Shown: positions 1 through 10,400 of the stretch, one piece after another | How positions within the stretch are numbered: the stretch's first letter is position 1 | Layout of the letters: every line of letters begins with the position of its first letter | From: Nonomuraea aridisoli | GTDB lineage: Bacteria; Actinomycetota; Actinomycetes; Streptosporangiales; Streptosporangiaceae | NCBI RefSeq assembly: GCF_003236395.1 | Contig: NZ_POUD01000011.1 | Coordinates: forward strand, 1 to 64,000 | Reading direction: 5' to 3' | Length of the DNA stretch: 64,000 nucleotides | The notes under the pieces: model-generated | Database searches by the model: none | The model's input: only the letters and a program-made list of their open reading frames with translations | What the model was told of the DNA's origin: nothing | Translations under genes and position numbers: made by a program

Positions 1-217
1 GCGGCGGTGCACCGTCTGCCAGGAGGCGCCGAAGACCGGCGGCAACTGCCGCCAGGCGTATCCGGTGGTGGCCACGTACACGATCGCCGCCAAGATCGTC
101 CGATCGTCGACCCGCCGTCGGCCGCCCCCCTTGCGGCCGTGTGGGTGCCGGTGGAACCACGCGGCCGGACAGCTCCCCCAACTCATCGGGCACCAGTCGC
201 TGAAGGAACGCATCCAC
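1..217 (-). pseudogene. IS5-family transposase, N-terminal fragment (runs off window)
   Basis: On the minus strand a GTG at 217 opens a reading frame with LVPDELGEL and VVPPAPTRPQGG. After a one-base shift near the C run at about 131-136 it continues as VDDRTILAAIVYVATTGYAW and then RQLPPVFGASWQTVHRR. This is the N-terminal helix-turn-helix part (DUF4096-like) of an IS5-family transposase. The DDE domain would lie left of the window. The frameshift makes it a likely dead copy, or the C run was miscalled. Family assignment is from motif recognition only. Confidence 0.6.
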
Positions 218-320
218 GAACGATCTAACGAGCGACCGCCAAATGAATCACGCTCTAAGCTTGTTTTTGTCCTCCGGATTGTTGTGCTGAGCTACGTTTG
301 ATCGTTTCACGGACAGCAAG

Positions 321-376
321 ACGGCCTTGAGTGATCATGTGCGGTGTCGAGTCGCTGCTGATCACTACAAGGCCGT
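321..376. repeat. Inverted repeat upstream of transposase remnant
   Basis: ACGGCCTTGAGTGATC (321-336) is matched in inverse orientation by GATCACTACAAGGCCGT (360-376), nearly perfect apart from a one-base bulge. It sits just upstream of the transposase remnant that starts at about 397 and probably belongs to that element's end region. Confidence 0.55.
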
Positions 377-396
377 GAGGGTGAGCCTGTTGAACG

Positions 397-835
397 ATGT
401 CGCCTGTGTCGCGAGTCCCCCAGGGTGCTGTCCCGGTTCCGGAACGACGTCTACGCCTGCCTGAAGTCGTGGTCCGATGCGTTGTTCGAGCTGGCAGACG
501 CGCTGTTATGTGAGCTGGGGCCGGTGCACTCGCCGGTGGATTTAACCTTGTCGCCGGAGTACCGGCGCGGGCATGGCGCCTTGTACGGCGGGCTCAACCA
601 CGGCTGGATCAACGTGGAGCGACTACGTGACGTGCTGGCCGGGCTGCCGCTGCCGGACTGGCGGATCGTGCTGGCGGTGGATGTGTCTCCGTGGCTGTGC
701 CCGGACGCGGCCTGCTCGGCCGAACGACTGTTCTGCCACGTCTACGGCCGGACCAAGAGCTCCTCGCAGTTCATCCGGGCTGGCCGTACTCGTTCGTCGC
801 GGCGCTGGAGATGGGCCGCACATCGTGGACGGCAC
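397..835 (+). pseudogene. DDE-type transposase remnant (actinomycete family, truncated, frameshifted)
   Basis: The reading begins MSPVSRVPQG in one frame at 397. It shifts at the C run 416-420 into LSRFRNDVYACLKSWSDALF and LSPEYRRGHGALYGGLNHGW, then VLAVDVSPWL, which holds the first catalytic Asp context. A second shift near 775 moves it to PGWPYSFVAALEMGRTSWTA, after which homology stops. This is the N-terminal third of a transposase type that is widespread in actinomycetes and whose IS group I cannot name securely. Two frameshifts and the loss of the C-terminus make it inactive. Confidence 0.65.
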
Positions 836-876
836 CGCACACAGCGCCACCACCGATTACAAGCCAGAGCCAGTAA

Positions 877-1077
877 CCACACAGATCCAGGATCGCGCCG
901 CACGTCGAGGCACTTCCGCGCTACAACATCGCCGGCGGTAAGTTCAACCACTACAAGCCAGTAGGCCTTCAACACTCGCCTGAACAGCTAGAACTCCTGA
1001 TTGCGCTGGGACGGATGGCTCCGGCTCCGCCCCAGCACAGCCAGTTGGCGATCACCAAAAGGTCATCGCATCAATAA
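877..1077 (+). other. Coding-like ORF fragment without start, antisense to the rhs 3' end
   Basis: Directly after a TAA at 874-876 an open frame of 66 codons runs to TAA 1075-1077. It reads as ordinary protein (RYNIAGGKFNHYKPVG, SPEQLELLIALGRM) but has no ATG/GTG start or ribosome site. Its last 26 bases overlap the 3' end of the rhs gene on the other strand. It may be the tail of a gene cut by the neighbouring transposase remnant. No family is recognised, and chance openness in GC-rich DNA is possible. Confidence 0.25.
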
Positions 1078-4000
1078 CGTTGGATCCGGTGTCGACCACG
1101 CCAGAGCCGAAATCTGACGCCCTGTCGCCCACCCATCCCCCGGCATTCGCCAGCCCGGAGCCCACGTTGCGCACGCCGGACCCGGCATCCGAGAGAACGT
1201 TCAGCGTCCCCGAACCGATGTTCCGGAGTCCCGGCTTGACGTAGTTAATCACTCTGTCCGACCCTGCAACCAGTTTCTCACCGGCCATTCCGCCGAGCGC
1301 GCTGCCGATCAGGCTGCCGCCTATGGCGCACCCACCAGCGATGACGATGCCGACGCCCGTGGCAGCGCATGCGGCTCCCCCTAGCGCGCCACCTGCGAGG
1401 CCTCCGCCCATGGCAGCGGCACCGCGCAGGTGTGCACGATGCAGCCTGGCAGGGAGGCTGCGGCCGTCGTCCTGGTTCCATTGGGTGACGAAATAGTCGC
1501 CATAGGTGAGCAAACTGCTCATCACCTTCAGGACTTTCCCTGCCTTGGTCAACTTGTCCGCATGCTTGGTCCCGAAGTGATTGAGACGGTTCTGCATCCA
1601 GTAGGTCGCCTCAATACCGCGAAGGAACCCACTCTTGAACGGCCCAACCCCCGGCGCGCCGAGCCCCCGCAGCATGCTTATGGCGGATACCGCATGGGGA
1701 TGCACTGCGGAGACCTGCTGGATGATTTTGGTAGCCTGATTGCCTACTTTCAGGCCGATCCCGATCCAAGTGAGCGCGTCGAGCTTGACCGGGTCGACGG
1801 TAGGGTTTCCGGGTATGAACGTAGGCCCGGGAGACGAGCCACCGCCGCCACCACCACCACCGTAACCCGAGCCACCCCCGCTGTTTACGTTGCTCACACC
1901 ACTTGAGCGGATCATCCCCATGACGCTGCTGGCTATCTTGATCGCCGCCGCGATCGCGCCCAAGATGTTCAGGGCACCGTCGGGGTCGCTGTAGGTGATC
2001 GGATTGTTGCCGGAGTAGGCGTACCCGTTCATCTGCTGGGGGTCCTTGACATCAATTACCGGGTCGACACTGATGAACCTGCCGAGGCCGGGGTCGTACT
2101 CTCGGGCACCGAGATGAGTCAGTCCCGTCGAAGCGTCGAGCGTGCCACCAACGAAGCCCTTCTCCCCTGGCCAGGTGCCAGAGAGGGCGCCGCGTTCCTT
2201 CCCGAAGGGACTGAAGCGGCGCTGGGTGAGCCGCTGGGTGGCCGCGTCGACCGCGATCTCGCTGGTGCCCTGGTGGTCGCCGGCGAAAAAGCGCACCCCG
2301 TCCGCCCGGCGCAGCGCGACGGTACCGTCGCCGTGCGCGTAGTAGCGGGTGGCCGCCACGGTCCCCGACGCGGTGCTCAGTTTGAGCTCCATGCCAGGCA
2401 GGTACAACGTGGTCGCGGTGGCCTCCCGGCGGATCAGCCGCTCTCCATCGGCGTCATAGAGGAACGAGGTCACCGACGTGCCCTGGGTGACCTTGCTGAG
2501 TCGGCCCTCGACGTCCCACTCCAGGGTCTGCTCCGCGTCGCCGATCGCGCGCCGGATCATGTTCCCGACGTCGTCGTAGCCGAACTCGTCAGTGCGGTTC
2601 CCCGCCCCCCCGGTCTGAGTGACCGAGATGAGCGCGTGAGGGTGGGACTGTCCGGCCGCCGGGTAGGCGTAGTTGCGCACAGTGTCAGCCGCGCCCCCGA
2701 TGCCGTGCTCGACCTCCCGGGTGCGGTTGCCGGTCAGGTCGTAGGAGAAGGATTGCCAGTACGGTGCCACGCCCCCGATCACGGCGTCGGCCGGCTCGGC
2801 GGCACAGGTCGTTGTGCCCTGAGTCCACGCCGCCTCCAGGCGGCGTAGATAGTCATAGCGGAAGCACTGGGTATCGGTACCAGAGCGGGAGATGTCGGAG
2901 ATCTGGGTGATGTTGCCCGCTGGATCGTAGGTGTAGGTGGCCGCGCGGTCCACTCCGGCCACGTCCTCGCGGTCCACCCGGGAGGAGGCGAGGCGCTGGG
3001 TGCCGTACTCGTAGAAGTTCGTCAACCAAGTCTTCTTGGCGCCGGTGGACAACTCGTACTGCTCGGGCTTGCCGGTGAAGCTGTGAATCGACCTCGTCAC
3101 GTAGGTGCTGAGGTTTGAGGAGGTGGTGGTGGGCCGCTCCAACGCGTCGTATCCGTGCACCACCACCTCGGCGGGCAGCCCTCCTGCCGCCGGGTAGCCG
3201 GTCGACTGGAGGGTGCCATCGAGCTTGTAGCGGGTATCGAAGACGTAATCGCCGGCCAGCCCGCCTTCGCTGACGGGGATGGTGACGGTGGTACGGATGG
3301 CACGGTTCAGGTCGTCGTAGGCGTTGATCGTGCTGGCGTAGGCGTTGCCGTTGACGAAGCGGCTGGAGCCGGACGGCATGCCCTTGACCACGGTGTCGTA
3401 GGTCCAGGAGGCGAGAAGCGGGCCGGTCACCGAGCCTTCGCGGGTCTCGGTCTTGCGGCCGAGACCGTCGTAAACGAAGGCCGCCGTCCTGCCCCGACCG
3501 TCCCGCACTGAGGTGAGCCGGCCCAGGTCGTCGTAGGTGTTCTCGGTGGTTCCCTTGTCGGGGTCGACGTTCCTGATCTCCCGGCCGCGCAGGTCGTAGG
3601 TGTGCGTCCAGGTGTTGCCCGCCGGATCCTTGACTGTGGCGAGCTGGCCCCGGGGTGTGTAGGTGTAGGTGGTCTTGTCGTACGCGCCGGTCGGCGCGTC
3701 ACCGTGGTGGCTGCGCGTCTCGACGACTCGGCCGCGGGCGTCGGTGAGCGTGGTGGCCGGGGTGTCGCCTGCGGGTGGGTCCACCGACACTCGGTCTCCG
3801 CCGTACGTGGTCACGATGCGCCATTTCTCCTGGGTGTCGCCATTACCCACGAGGAGCTTCTCAACAGTTCTGCGGCCACGTCCGTCGTACTCAAAGGCCT
3901 TCTGCGTCTCGACGTTGCCCTCGTAGGCGCCGAAGAGGGTGGTGGAAGGAGTGCCCGTGGCGTAGTACTGGGCGTACTCGCGGGCGACGTTGCCGCGTGA

Positions 4001-7000
4001 GTCATAGAGCTTGTCGGAGATCAGCCGTCCGCCGTCCGGCCCAGGTTCCTGAGTCTGGCGCAGCCGCAGAAATCCGTCGTACAACTCGTACGTTGGCGCC
4101 GTCTGGCCGCCCTCGGCGGTCAACTCCCTAGTGCTGACGGCGACCATCCGGCCGTCGGCGATGTGATAGCCAAACTCGTAGCTGGGCGTCTGGCCAGCCT
4201 GCTGGGACCGGTCCGGCAGCCACACTTTGATGAGCCTGCCAAGCGCATCGTATGCGAGGTCGGTCCGCTTGCCACCGGCGTCGATTTTGACGGTGGCCAT
4301 GCCGATCGCGGGGTCGAACACCTCGGTGCTGGTATGAGCCGTGGTAACGTCGCCCTTCACGGCGGGCGGGGTGGTCCTCTTGACCTGGCTAGTGAGCCCA
4401 GCGGTGTCGGTGTAGGCCGTGGTGGAGACCTGACCCAGGGCGTCAGTGACGGTCAACTGGCGCCCATAGGAGTCGTAGGTGGTGGTACTGGTCGTCGTGT
4501 ATCTCGCGGTAGTGCCGTCGTGGGCGGCGATCTCCTCGATCTTGGTGATCAGCCCCTTGGAGGGTACGGCTCCGAGTGCTCCGCCGTCGTAGTAGCTGCG
4601 CTGGTCCTTGACGACGTGCCTGCTGCGGTCGGGGGTGGTCGCGCAGCTCACCGCAACGGTCTCCACCCGGGACGGCAGCGACAGCAGATGCGCAGCAGCG
4701 TTTTTGGCATACGTGGTCCTGGTACACAGGTCGTCGGTGCCGATGGCGACATCGCCAAGGTCGTCGACTTGCGTTTTGAGACCAGCGGTGGTCTCGTACG
4801 TGTTAACGAGCTTCGTCTGGCGCCAGGAGCCGCCCTCGACCAGTGTCAAGGTCCGGGTCTGCCCGACATCGACCATGTTGGCGGTGACCGTGCCCCAGCT
4901 CCGCGTACGGCTGGCCGTTTGATGCCGCCACGGGGTCTTGACAACCTTCTCCTCGGCCGTGCCTCCAGCCTGGTCGAACTCCACCGTTTTGAGCTCGAAC
5001 CCCGCCAGGGCGTCGTGGTCTACGTGGCTGCCGCCTTCCCCGTCGGAGACGGTAACCCGTTTCTCGCCGCCAGCGGGGTTGAGCCTGTCCCCATCCATGC
5101 CGCGAAGGTAGTGATGGTCCGTCTGAGAGAGCGGGCTTCCTTGTCCGCCGGTCCGCACCCGTACGTGCCCGTAGCCACGCCACTGTGACCAGGTCTTGTA
5201 CTTCTCCTTGGTGAGTCCGTCGTCGTCGTCGAAGTGCCAGGCCGCGCCCCCGAGGTACTCGTACGAGCTGACTTGGTCCGGTGCCCGGCCGGTGCGGTCG
5301 AGGCGGACCATCTGGGTGACGACGTACTTGTGAAACCAGTCGGTGATCGGGTCCGCGTGCCCCGCTGGGGTCCATTTGACAGGAAAGCAGCGACGGGTGT
5401 TCGTCTCGGGGGTGGGCAGGCCAGTAAGCGTGCAGTCGGCCCCTGAGTAGCCGACTTCGATCTGGCCACCGGACTCATCGTAGATGGCGCCGATGCGGTA
5501 CTTGACGAACGGGGCGATGTCGTCGCCCTCCCTGTCCAGCCGGTTCGGCAACTGTACATGGTTGAATGTCACTGATGGCAGAGTGACCGCTGGGGTGGCC
5601 GCCAGCCCGGAGTGCTTGATCGACTTGACCAGGAGGGCCTGGTCGATGTCAGCCTGCCCCCATAGATGGTCGATCGCCCAGGACTCGACGTCCCGGTAGT
5701 TACCATCGGCCTTGATCACCTGTGTGGTAACTTTGGTGAGCCGCTTACGGGACCAGAAGCTGGGCGCAACGGTGCCCTTTGTTCCTTTGCACTCGGTGCC
5801 CTCCGCGCAGTTCAGATCGTATGGTACGTCCGGCCACCTGTTCGGGGCGCTATCAATCTTGTCGGGGGCGCAGTCGAAGTCGTCGGTGGGCACGCAGCGT
5901 TCGGAGACGCCGAAGAGCACCTTGGCCGGGGCCTTGGTGGTGAACAGAGTGTTGGACCGCTGGCCGTACTCGATCCGGTTCAGCCAGCCGCCCCTGACAT
6001 AGGGGGTTTCGTCGGCGGGCTTGAGGTTACGCCCGTAATGGTTGCTCTCCTGGGTGTAGAAATAGGTGACGGCGTTCCCACGAGGGTCCACCACGTAGTC
6101 GAGGTTCCACTGGTAGCCCTGTTGGCACCATGAGGAGGCGAACGAGGAGCCGTGACAGGGCTCGCCGGAGTCGTCCCCGAACACCGGCTGCGTCCAGACA
6201 GACCTGGTCTCGGGCTTGCCGCTGGCCCAGCCGGGCAGCCGGTTGAGGCCGAAGAAGAACTGCACGCCCGAGGTGTCGGTCACTTTCCAGTATTCGCCAT
6301 CGTTGTCGCCGTTGGCCTTGGCGGTGTCCCTCAGCCGCTCTACGCGGGTGCCGTCGTCGTTTTTGATCCGCCACGTGCCGTCGCCGGCCTGGACCAGCTC
6401 ACCACCTCGCCCGTTCCAGCTGATGGTGGCGTTGTCGTAGGCCCAGCAGTGGTCCCCGGGCGGGGTGCCATACTCGTCTTTGGGGGCGCCGTCGTCCGAG
6501 CAGGGCTTGTAAGAGCGATTGATGGAACCGGGCCAAAAGTCGAAGCCCTCGCCAACCCAGGACGGCTGATTGTTGGTGTTAGAGGTACGCCCGTCCACGG
6601 AGCTGGAGGAGTACGAGAGCCCTACCTTGGGTTCCAGGGAGCCAGGCACCTGCGGCACCCTCATAGGGTAGTTCCAGGTGAAGGCGCCGCTCTGCAAGGA
6701 GACGTCCCAGGTTGCTGAGGGTGACAATTTGCTGGCCGCATAGTCGCCCTTGTCGCTGGATTCACCCGCTACGGCGGCTAGGATCGTCGCGCCCGGCTCT
6801 GCCACCGCGGCCGCGGGCAGCTCGGCGGTGAGAGTCCCGCGCTCGGTGTCGTTTCGGGCCGGCACCGGGGTAGCCGCGCGGCAGGCGAGCTCGTCGGGCG
6901 TGCCGATGGCGCAAGTCGGCAGCTTGACCAGGCGCAACCGGCTGCCGAACGAGCCACCGTAGGCGGTGGCGAGCTTGCTGTAGTCGACTTCGATCTCGGT

Positions 7001-7336
7001 TTTGCCCTCTGTTGTCAGGGCGAACAGGACGCCTTCGACGCCGACACGGGCGGCTTGCGTGTCGGTCATGATCTCGACGCGAGCGTGTGCCGAGGCCCGT
7101 ACTGTGGCGGGACCTGGTTCGGGCCAGCTCTTGCTGGTCTCGGCGGGATCGGCGCGGCGTGGGGTCACGTTCAGAGAGCGGCCCTGGACCACTTTCTCCA
7201 TGCTCTTCACTTCGGGTCTGTCGGTGCCCTCGGGTTCTGCGCTGGCCGGTGGAGCCACCAGCACTCCGACCGCGACGGCCAGCGCCGTGAACACGGCTAA
7301 GCCCCGTCGCGCGATCGGATTCGTTGACTTGTGCAT
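1052..7336 (-). CDS. Large secreted RHS-repeat protein with RHS core and glycine-rich C-terminal module
   Basis: This 2094-aa protein has a Sec signal peptide (RRGLAVFTALAVAVGVLVA, cleavage near ASA at about 33). Next come an N-terminal beta-rich region typical of actinobacterial SpvB/teneurin-like RHS proteins (PSWVGEGFDFWPGSINRSY near residue 250) and many YD repeats (YDxxGR) from roughly 960 to 1700. The RHS core GAREYDPGLGRFISVDP and NGYAYSGNNPITYSDPDG lies near 1740-1775. RHS shells enclose a C-terminal payload. Here the roughly 320 residues after the core hold a Gly/Ser linker, a helical region and a glycine-zipper stretch (GGGLAGGALGGAACAA, GGSLIGSALGGMAGEK), with no nuclease or deaminase motif that I recognise. 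The start ATG has GGAAGGAAG upstream. It follows the LamG gene at 133 bp, probably in one operon. The frame is fully intact despite decayed surroundings. A membrane-active toxin is one reading of the C-terminus but is not shown. Confidence 0.9.
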   Translation of the reverse strand: MHKSTNPIARRGLAVFTALAVAVGVLVAPPASAEPEGTDRPEVKSMEKVVQGRSLNVTPRRADPAETSKSWPEPGPATVRASAHARVEIMTDTQAARVGVEGVLFALTTEGKTEIEVDYSKLATAYGGSFGSRLRLVKLPTCAIGTPDELACRAATPVPARNDTERGTLTAELPAAAVAEPGATILAAVAGESSDKGDYAASKLSPSATWDVSLQSGAFTWNYPMRVPQVPGSLEPKVGLSYSSSSVDGRTSNTNNQPSWVGEGFDFWPGSINRSYKPCSDDGAPKDEYGTPPGDHCWAYDNATISWNGRGGELVQAGDGTWRIKNDDGTRVERLRDTAKANGDNDGEYWKVTDTSGVQFFFGLNRLPGWASGKPETRSVWTQPVFGDDSGEPCHGSSFASSWCQQGYQWNLDYVVDPRGNAVTYFYTQESNHYGRNLKPADETPYVRGGWLNRIEYGQRSNTLFTTKAPAKVLFGVSERCVPTDDFDCAPDKIDSAPNRWPDVPYDLNCAEGTECKGTKGTVAPSFWSRKRLTKVTTQVIKADGNYRDVESWAIDHLWGQADIDQALLVKSIKHSGLAATPAVTLPSVTFNHVQLPNRLDREGDDIAPFVKYRIGAIYDESGGQIEVGYSGADCTLTGLPTPETNTRRCFPVKWTPAGHADPITDWFHKYVVTQMVRLDRTGRAPDQVSSYEYLGGAAWHFDDDDGLTKEKYKTWSQWRGYGHVRVRTGGQGSPLSQTDHHYLRGMDGDRLNPAGGEKRVTVSDGEGGSHVDHDALAGFELKTVEFDQAGGTAEEKVVKTPWRHQTASRTRSWGTVTANMVDVGQTRTLTLVEGGSWRQTKLVNTYETTAGLKTQVDDLGDVAIGTDDLCTRTTYAKNAAAHLLSLPSRVETVAVSCATTPDRSRHVVKDQRSYYDGGALGAVPSKGLITKIEEIAAHDGTTARYTTTSTTTYDSYGRQLTVTDALGQVSTTAYTDTAGLTSQVKRTTPPAVKGDVTTAHTSTEVFDPAIGMATVKIDAGGKRTDLAYDALGRLIKVWLPDRSQQAGQTPSYEFGYHIADGRMVAVSTRELTAEGGQTAPTYELYDGFLRLRQTQEPGPDGGRLISDKLYDSRGNVAREYAQYYATGTPSTTLFGAYEGNVETQKAFEYDGRGRRTVEKLLVGNGDTQEKWRIVTTYGGDRVSVDPPAGDTPATTLTDARGRVVETRSHHGDAPTGAYDKTTYTYTPRGQLATVKDPAGNTWTHTYDLRGREIRNVDPDKGTTENTYDDLGRLTSVRDGRGRTAAFVYDGLGRKTETREGSVTGPLLASWTYDTVVKGMPSGSSRFVNGNAYASTINAYDDLNRAIRTTVTIPVSEGGLAGDYVFDTRYKLDGTLQSTGYPAAGGLPAEVVVHGYDALERPTTTSSNLSTYVTRSIHSFTGKPEQYELSTGAKKTWLTNFYEYGTQRLASSRVDREDVAGVDRAATYTYDPAGNITQISDISRSGTDTQCFRYDYLRRLEAAWTQGTTTCAAEPADAVIGGVAPYWQSFSYDLTGNRTREVEHGIGGAADTVRNYAYPAAGQSHPHALISVTQTGGAGNRTDEFGYDDVGNMIRRAIGDAEQTLEWDVEGRLSKVTQGTSVTSFLYDADGERLIRREATATTLYLPGMELKLSTASGTVAATRYYAHGDGTVALRRADGVRFFAGDHQGTSEIAVDAATQRLTQRRFSPFGKERGALSGTWPGEKGFVGGTLDASTGLTHLGAREYDPGLGRFISVDPVIDVKDPQQMNGYAYSGNNPITYSDPDGALNILGAIAAAIKIASSVMGMIRSSGVSNVNSGGGSGYGGGGGGGGSSPGPTFIPGNPTVDPVKLDALTWIGIGLKVGNQATKIIQQVSAVHPHAVSAISMLRGLGAPGVGPFKSGFLRGIEATYWMQNRLNHFGTKHADKLTKAGKVLKVMSSLLTYGDYFVTQWNQDDGRSLPARLHRAHLRGAAAMGGGLAGGALGGAACAATGVGIVIAGGCAIGGSLIGSALGGMAGEKLVAGSDRVINYVKPGLRNIGSGTLNVLSDAGSGVRNVGSGLANAGGWVGDRASDFGSGVVDTGSNVIDAMTFW

Positions 7337-7410
7337 TGACTTCCTTCCGGACGACGTTCATCGACTGAGCAGCTGTGAGCGACCTGATCGCAGGCAGGCG
7401 AGGTTGAAGT

Positions 7411-7445
7411 CCGCGGGAGTTCCCAGGTGTGTGGAATTCCCGCGG
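7411..7445. terminator. Strong hairpin between the lamG and rhs genes
   Basis: CCGCGGGAGTTCC (7411-7423) and GGAATTCCCGCGG (7433-7445) form a 13-bp stem with one G-U/mismatch position around a 9-base loop. It sits just downstream of the LamG stop (7470) and upstream of the rhs start (7336). There is no U run after it, so it could be a weak or actinomycete-type terminator, an mRNA processing site or an attenuator that lowers rhs relative to lamG. Confidence 0.5.
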
Positions 7446-7469
7446 CCTCTCGGTCAGGCGTGGCGGCTA

Positions 7470-10400
7470 TCAGGAGCCCGCATCGGTCTCCAGTTCCAGC
7501 CCCGCAGCCAGCATCTGAAGCTGTTCCTGGGGGACAATGCCCTGGAAGGCCCAAACGTCGTCGATCACGCCCGGCCAGTACTCGCCCCAGACGCCCTCGC
7601 TCTTTGTCGTGCCAAGATGAAAGGCCCTGCTGGCGTTAAAGCCGGTGATATTGAAGCGCCAGGACACCTTCTGCTCGGTCTGCTCCAGTTCGCCGTTGAC
7701 GTACAGGCGCATCTCATCCTGGAATGCGTCGTAGACAATCGCGACATGATCCCAGGAGAAGCCGGATTGGAAGGCAGAATGCTCCGCCGTCGGCCGAGCC
7801 GCGCCGGGCTCATCCTTGTCGGGAATCTCGATCTGATACTTCCCCGCACCCGCCGGATCGGCGGTGTCTGGGCGGTAGCGTAGTGTGAAGGCGCTGTTGA
7901 GAGCCCCTTCCTGGCTGAAAATTGCCGAAGGTTTGGCCGGACGACCCGCCGTGGTCACCCACCCCGCGACGGTGAAGCTGTCATCGGTACGCAGCGCCGG
8001 CCCACTGGTGGCGGCGTAGTCCCCGTCGCCGTCCAGCACGAGCCCGCCAGGCGGGGCGCCTACCCAACCTGCGCCTTGATCGATCAGCGCGTTGCCATGC
8101 AGGATGACATGCTGGCCGAGAGAGGCATCATCGGCTGAAACCGACTGTGGGGCGCCAGTGGCCAGCGAGGCGATCTCCGAGTCGGTGACGGCCTGGTCAA
8201 AGGCCCGCACCTCGTCGATATCACCGGGAAAGAACCCACGGGCAGCGCTGCCCCACGCACCTGCGCCGATGAATAGCGGTCCGCTGGCGTTCCAAGGGGT
8301 GGTGAAGGACGTGGTCTGGTTGAGCGTGCCGTTGACATACAGCTTGATCTGCCTGCTTGCGGCGTTGTAGACACCAGCCAGGTGGGTCCACGTGTTCGGC
8401 TTCGGGACGCTGTTGGACTGGGCGCGGACAACCTGCGCCGACGTGGTGTCGGCAGCGAACCTGCCGAAGACCCAGCGATCGTAGGGGACGGAGTAGGACA
8501 GCTCAAAAGCGTTGCGCTGGCCGCCCGCTTGGGTAGCGATGACCGCGGTGTGCCCAGGTTTGGCCGCAGGCAGCTTCGCCCACGCCGAAATGGTGAAGCT
8601 GCGACTGGTGTCTACTACTGGTCCGGCGGTCCTGAGGTGGCTTCTGGTGCCGTCGGTGCGTACCGCGCGGCCGACCTTGCCAGCGGTGCCAAAGGTAACA
8701 GCGCCGACCGCGGCTGCCGGATGCGCCCCGTTGACATCCTCGGCCCGACTGGCCCCGGCCGCCTCGTCCAGCTTCCAGTATGCCCTGCTCTGGCGTACGG
8801 CGGCGGCCGAGTCGTTCAGCTTCCAGCGGGCCTTGACCACCGGATGCTGGGTGGACAGGTCGCCAACTTCTTCTGGCATCAGCAGCCGGTCGAAAATCCG
8901 CACGTCGTCGATCTCCCCGGGGAAGAATGAGCGCGCCGTACCGTCCCAAGCCCCAGCCCCCAGAAGCACTGGCCGGCCTGTGGTGTGCCAGGGCGTGGTG
9001 AAGGGCACGGTATCTTGAAGAACACCGTTGACGTACAGCTTGAGCTGTTTGGCGACCGCGTCGTACACACCCACCAAGTGCGCCCATTCACCACCTGTCG
9101 GCGCCATGGTGCCGATGGCCTGAGTGACCGTCGCGTCCGTCCGGTCTGCGGTGAAGCGGGTGAAGATCCACCGGTCATGAGTGGGGCTGTAGAGCAACTC
9201 GAACGAGGGGCGGGTGATGCCCGTCTGGGTGAGAACGATGCCGGAGTGCAACGGTTTGTCCTCCGGTAGCCGGGCCCAGGCAGAGACCGCGAAACTTCTG
9301 GTGGCGTCCACAACGGCGGCGGCCGTCGCAGCGTACCCGGTGCTGCCGTTGAGTTGCATCGCCGTCTTGGAGACACCGTCCACGCCCAGCGTGACGCCCT
9401 CGTTCACTGTGGCCGGAAAACCGCCGCTCACAGTCGCCACCTGTGGGGAGTCCACCGGCTCATCCAACGTCCACTGCGCCTTGGCGGGCGCGCCTGCCTG
9501 GACGCGGAAGGCGTACCGGCCGATCTCACTGGCGTTGCCCGCGGCGTCGAACGCCTGCACTGTGAGGTAGTTGAGCCCAGCGTGATCCGGCGCGACCTCC
9601 AGCGTCACCGGGCCGCCGGGTGTGGACGGCTCGCGTTCGACGGCCTTACTCGGGTTGCCGTTGACGCCGAACCAGTACTTGGCAACATCGGTCGAAGCGG
9701 AGTCGGCGGTGAAACGCCCGTATCTGCCGACCCCCTCGACCCATGGGTCATCCGGGTTGTCGGGATCCGACTCGGGGTAGGCGGTGGAAGACAGCCCTGG
9801 AGCGGCCGGGACCCGCTTGTCATAGATGAAATAGCAGGCCGTCTGGGCGCCGGCGTAGCTCCACGGGCTCCATTGGTGACCGTCCCACGTACGGACCGAC
9901 CAGGAAATCTGCTTGTTCTGCGGAATCGTGGACGGCACCGTGAGCTGGAACGTCGAGCCAGTGGTCCGCGGACCCACCGTCTTGGTCCACTGCTCCTCAC
10001 CGTCCCAGCCAAGCCGGAACTCAGCGCTCACCTTCGCGGCGCTCTCCGAGTCCGGGTCGTGCAGCACTGCGAACAGGGTCGGCGGGACCCGAACTGCAGG
10101 CGGGGAAGAGCCGACACACTTGCCGCCGGGGTTCATCGTCAGGTTCGACTGCTTCGGCTGCGGCGGCGGAGTGTTGTACGACACCGTCAGCCACGCGTCG
10201 TCGGCAAAGCGCTTCCATCCGTACCGGTCGCTCTCGCTCGCCGCCCTAAGACCGAACGTGGTGGTGGACCACTTCCCTGCGGCGGCTTGCCTTACCGCGT
10301 CCACGGCGTTGAACTCCACATCCCCCGCGGGGCAACTCGACGACCAGCCCTTGGCCACGTCACGAGAGTCCAAGTGGTCCACCCAGTTGTCGGCGGTGGA

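Noticed and set aside
2114..2848. Plus-strand 244-codon frame within the rhs gene
   Set aside because: Shadow of RHS repeats; no family features.
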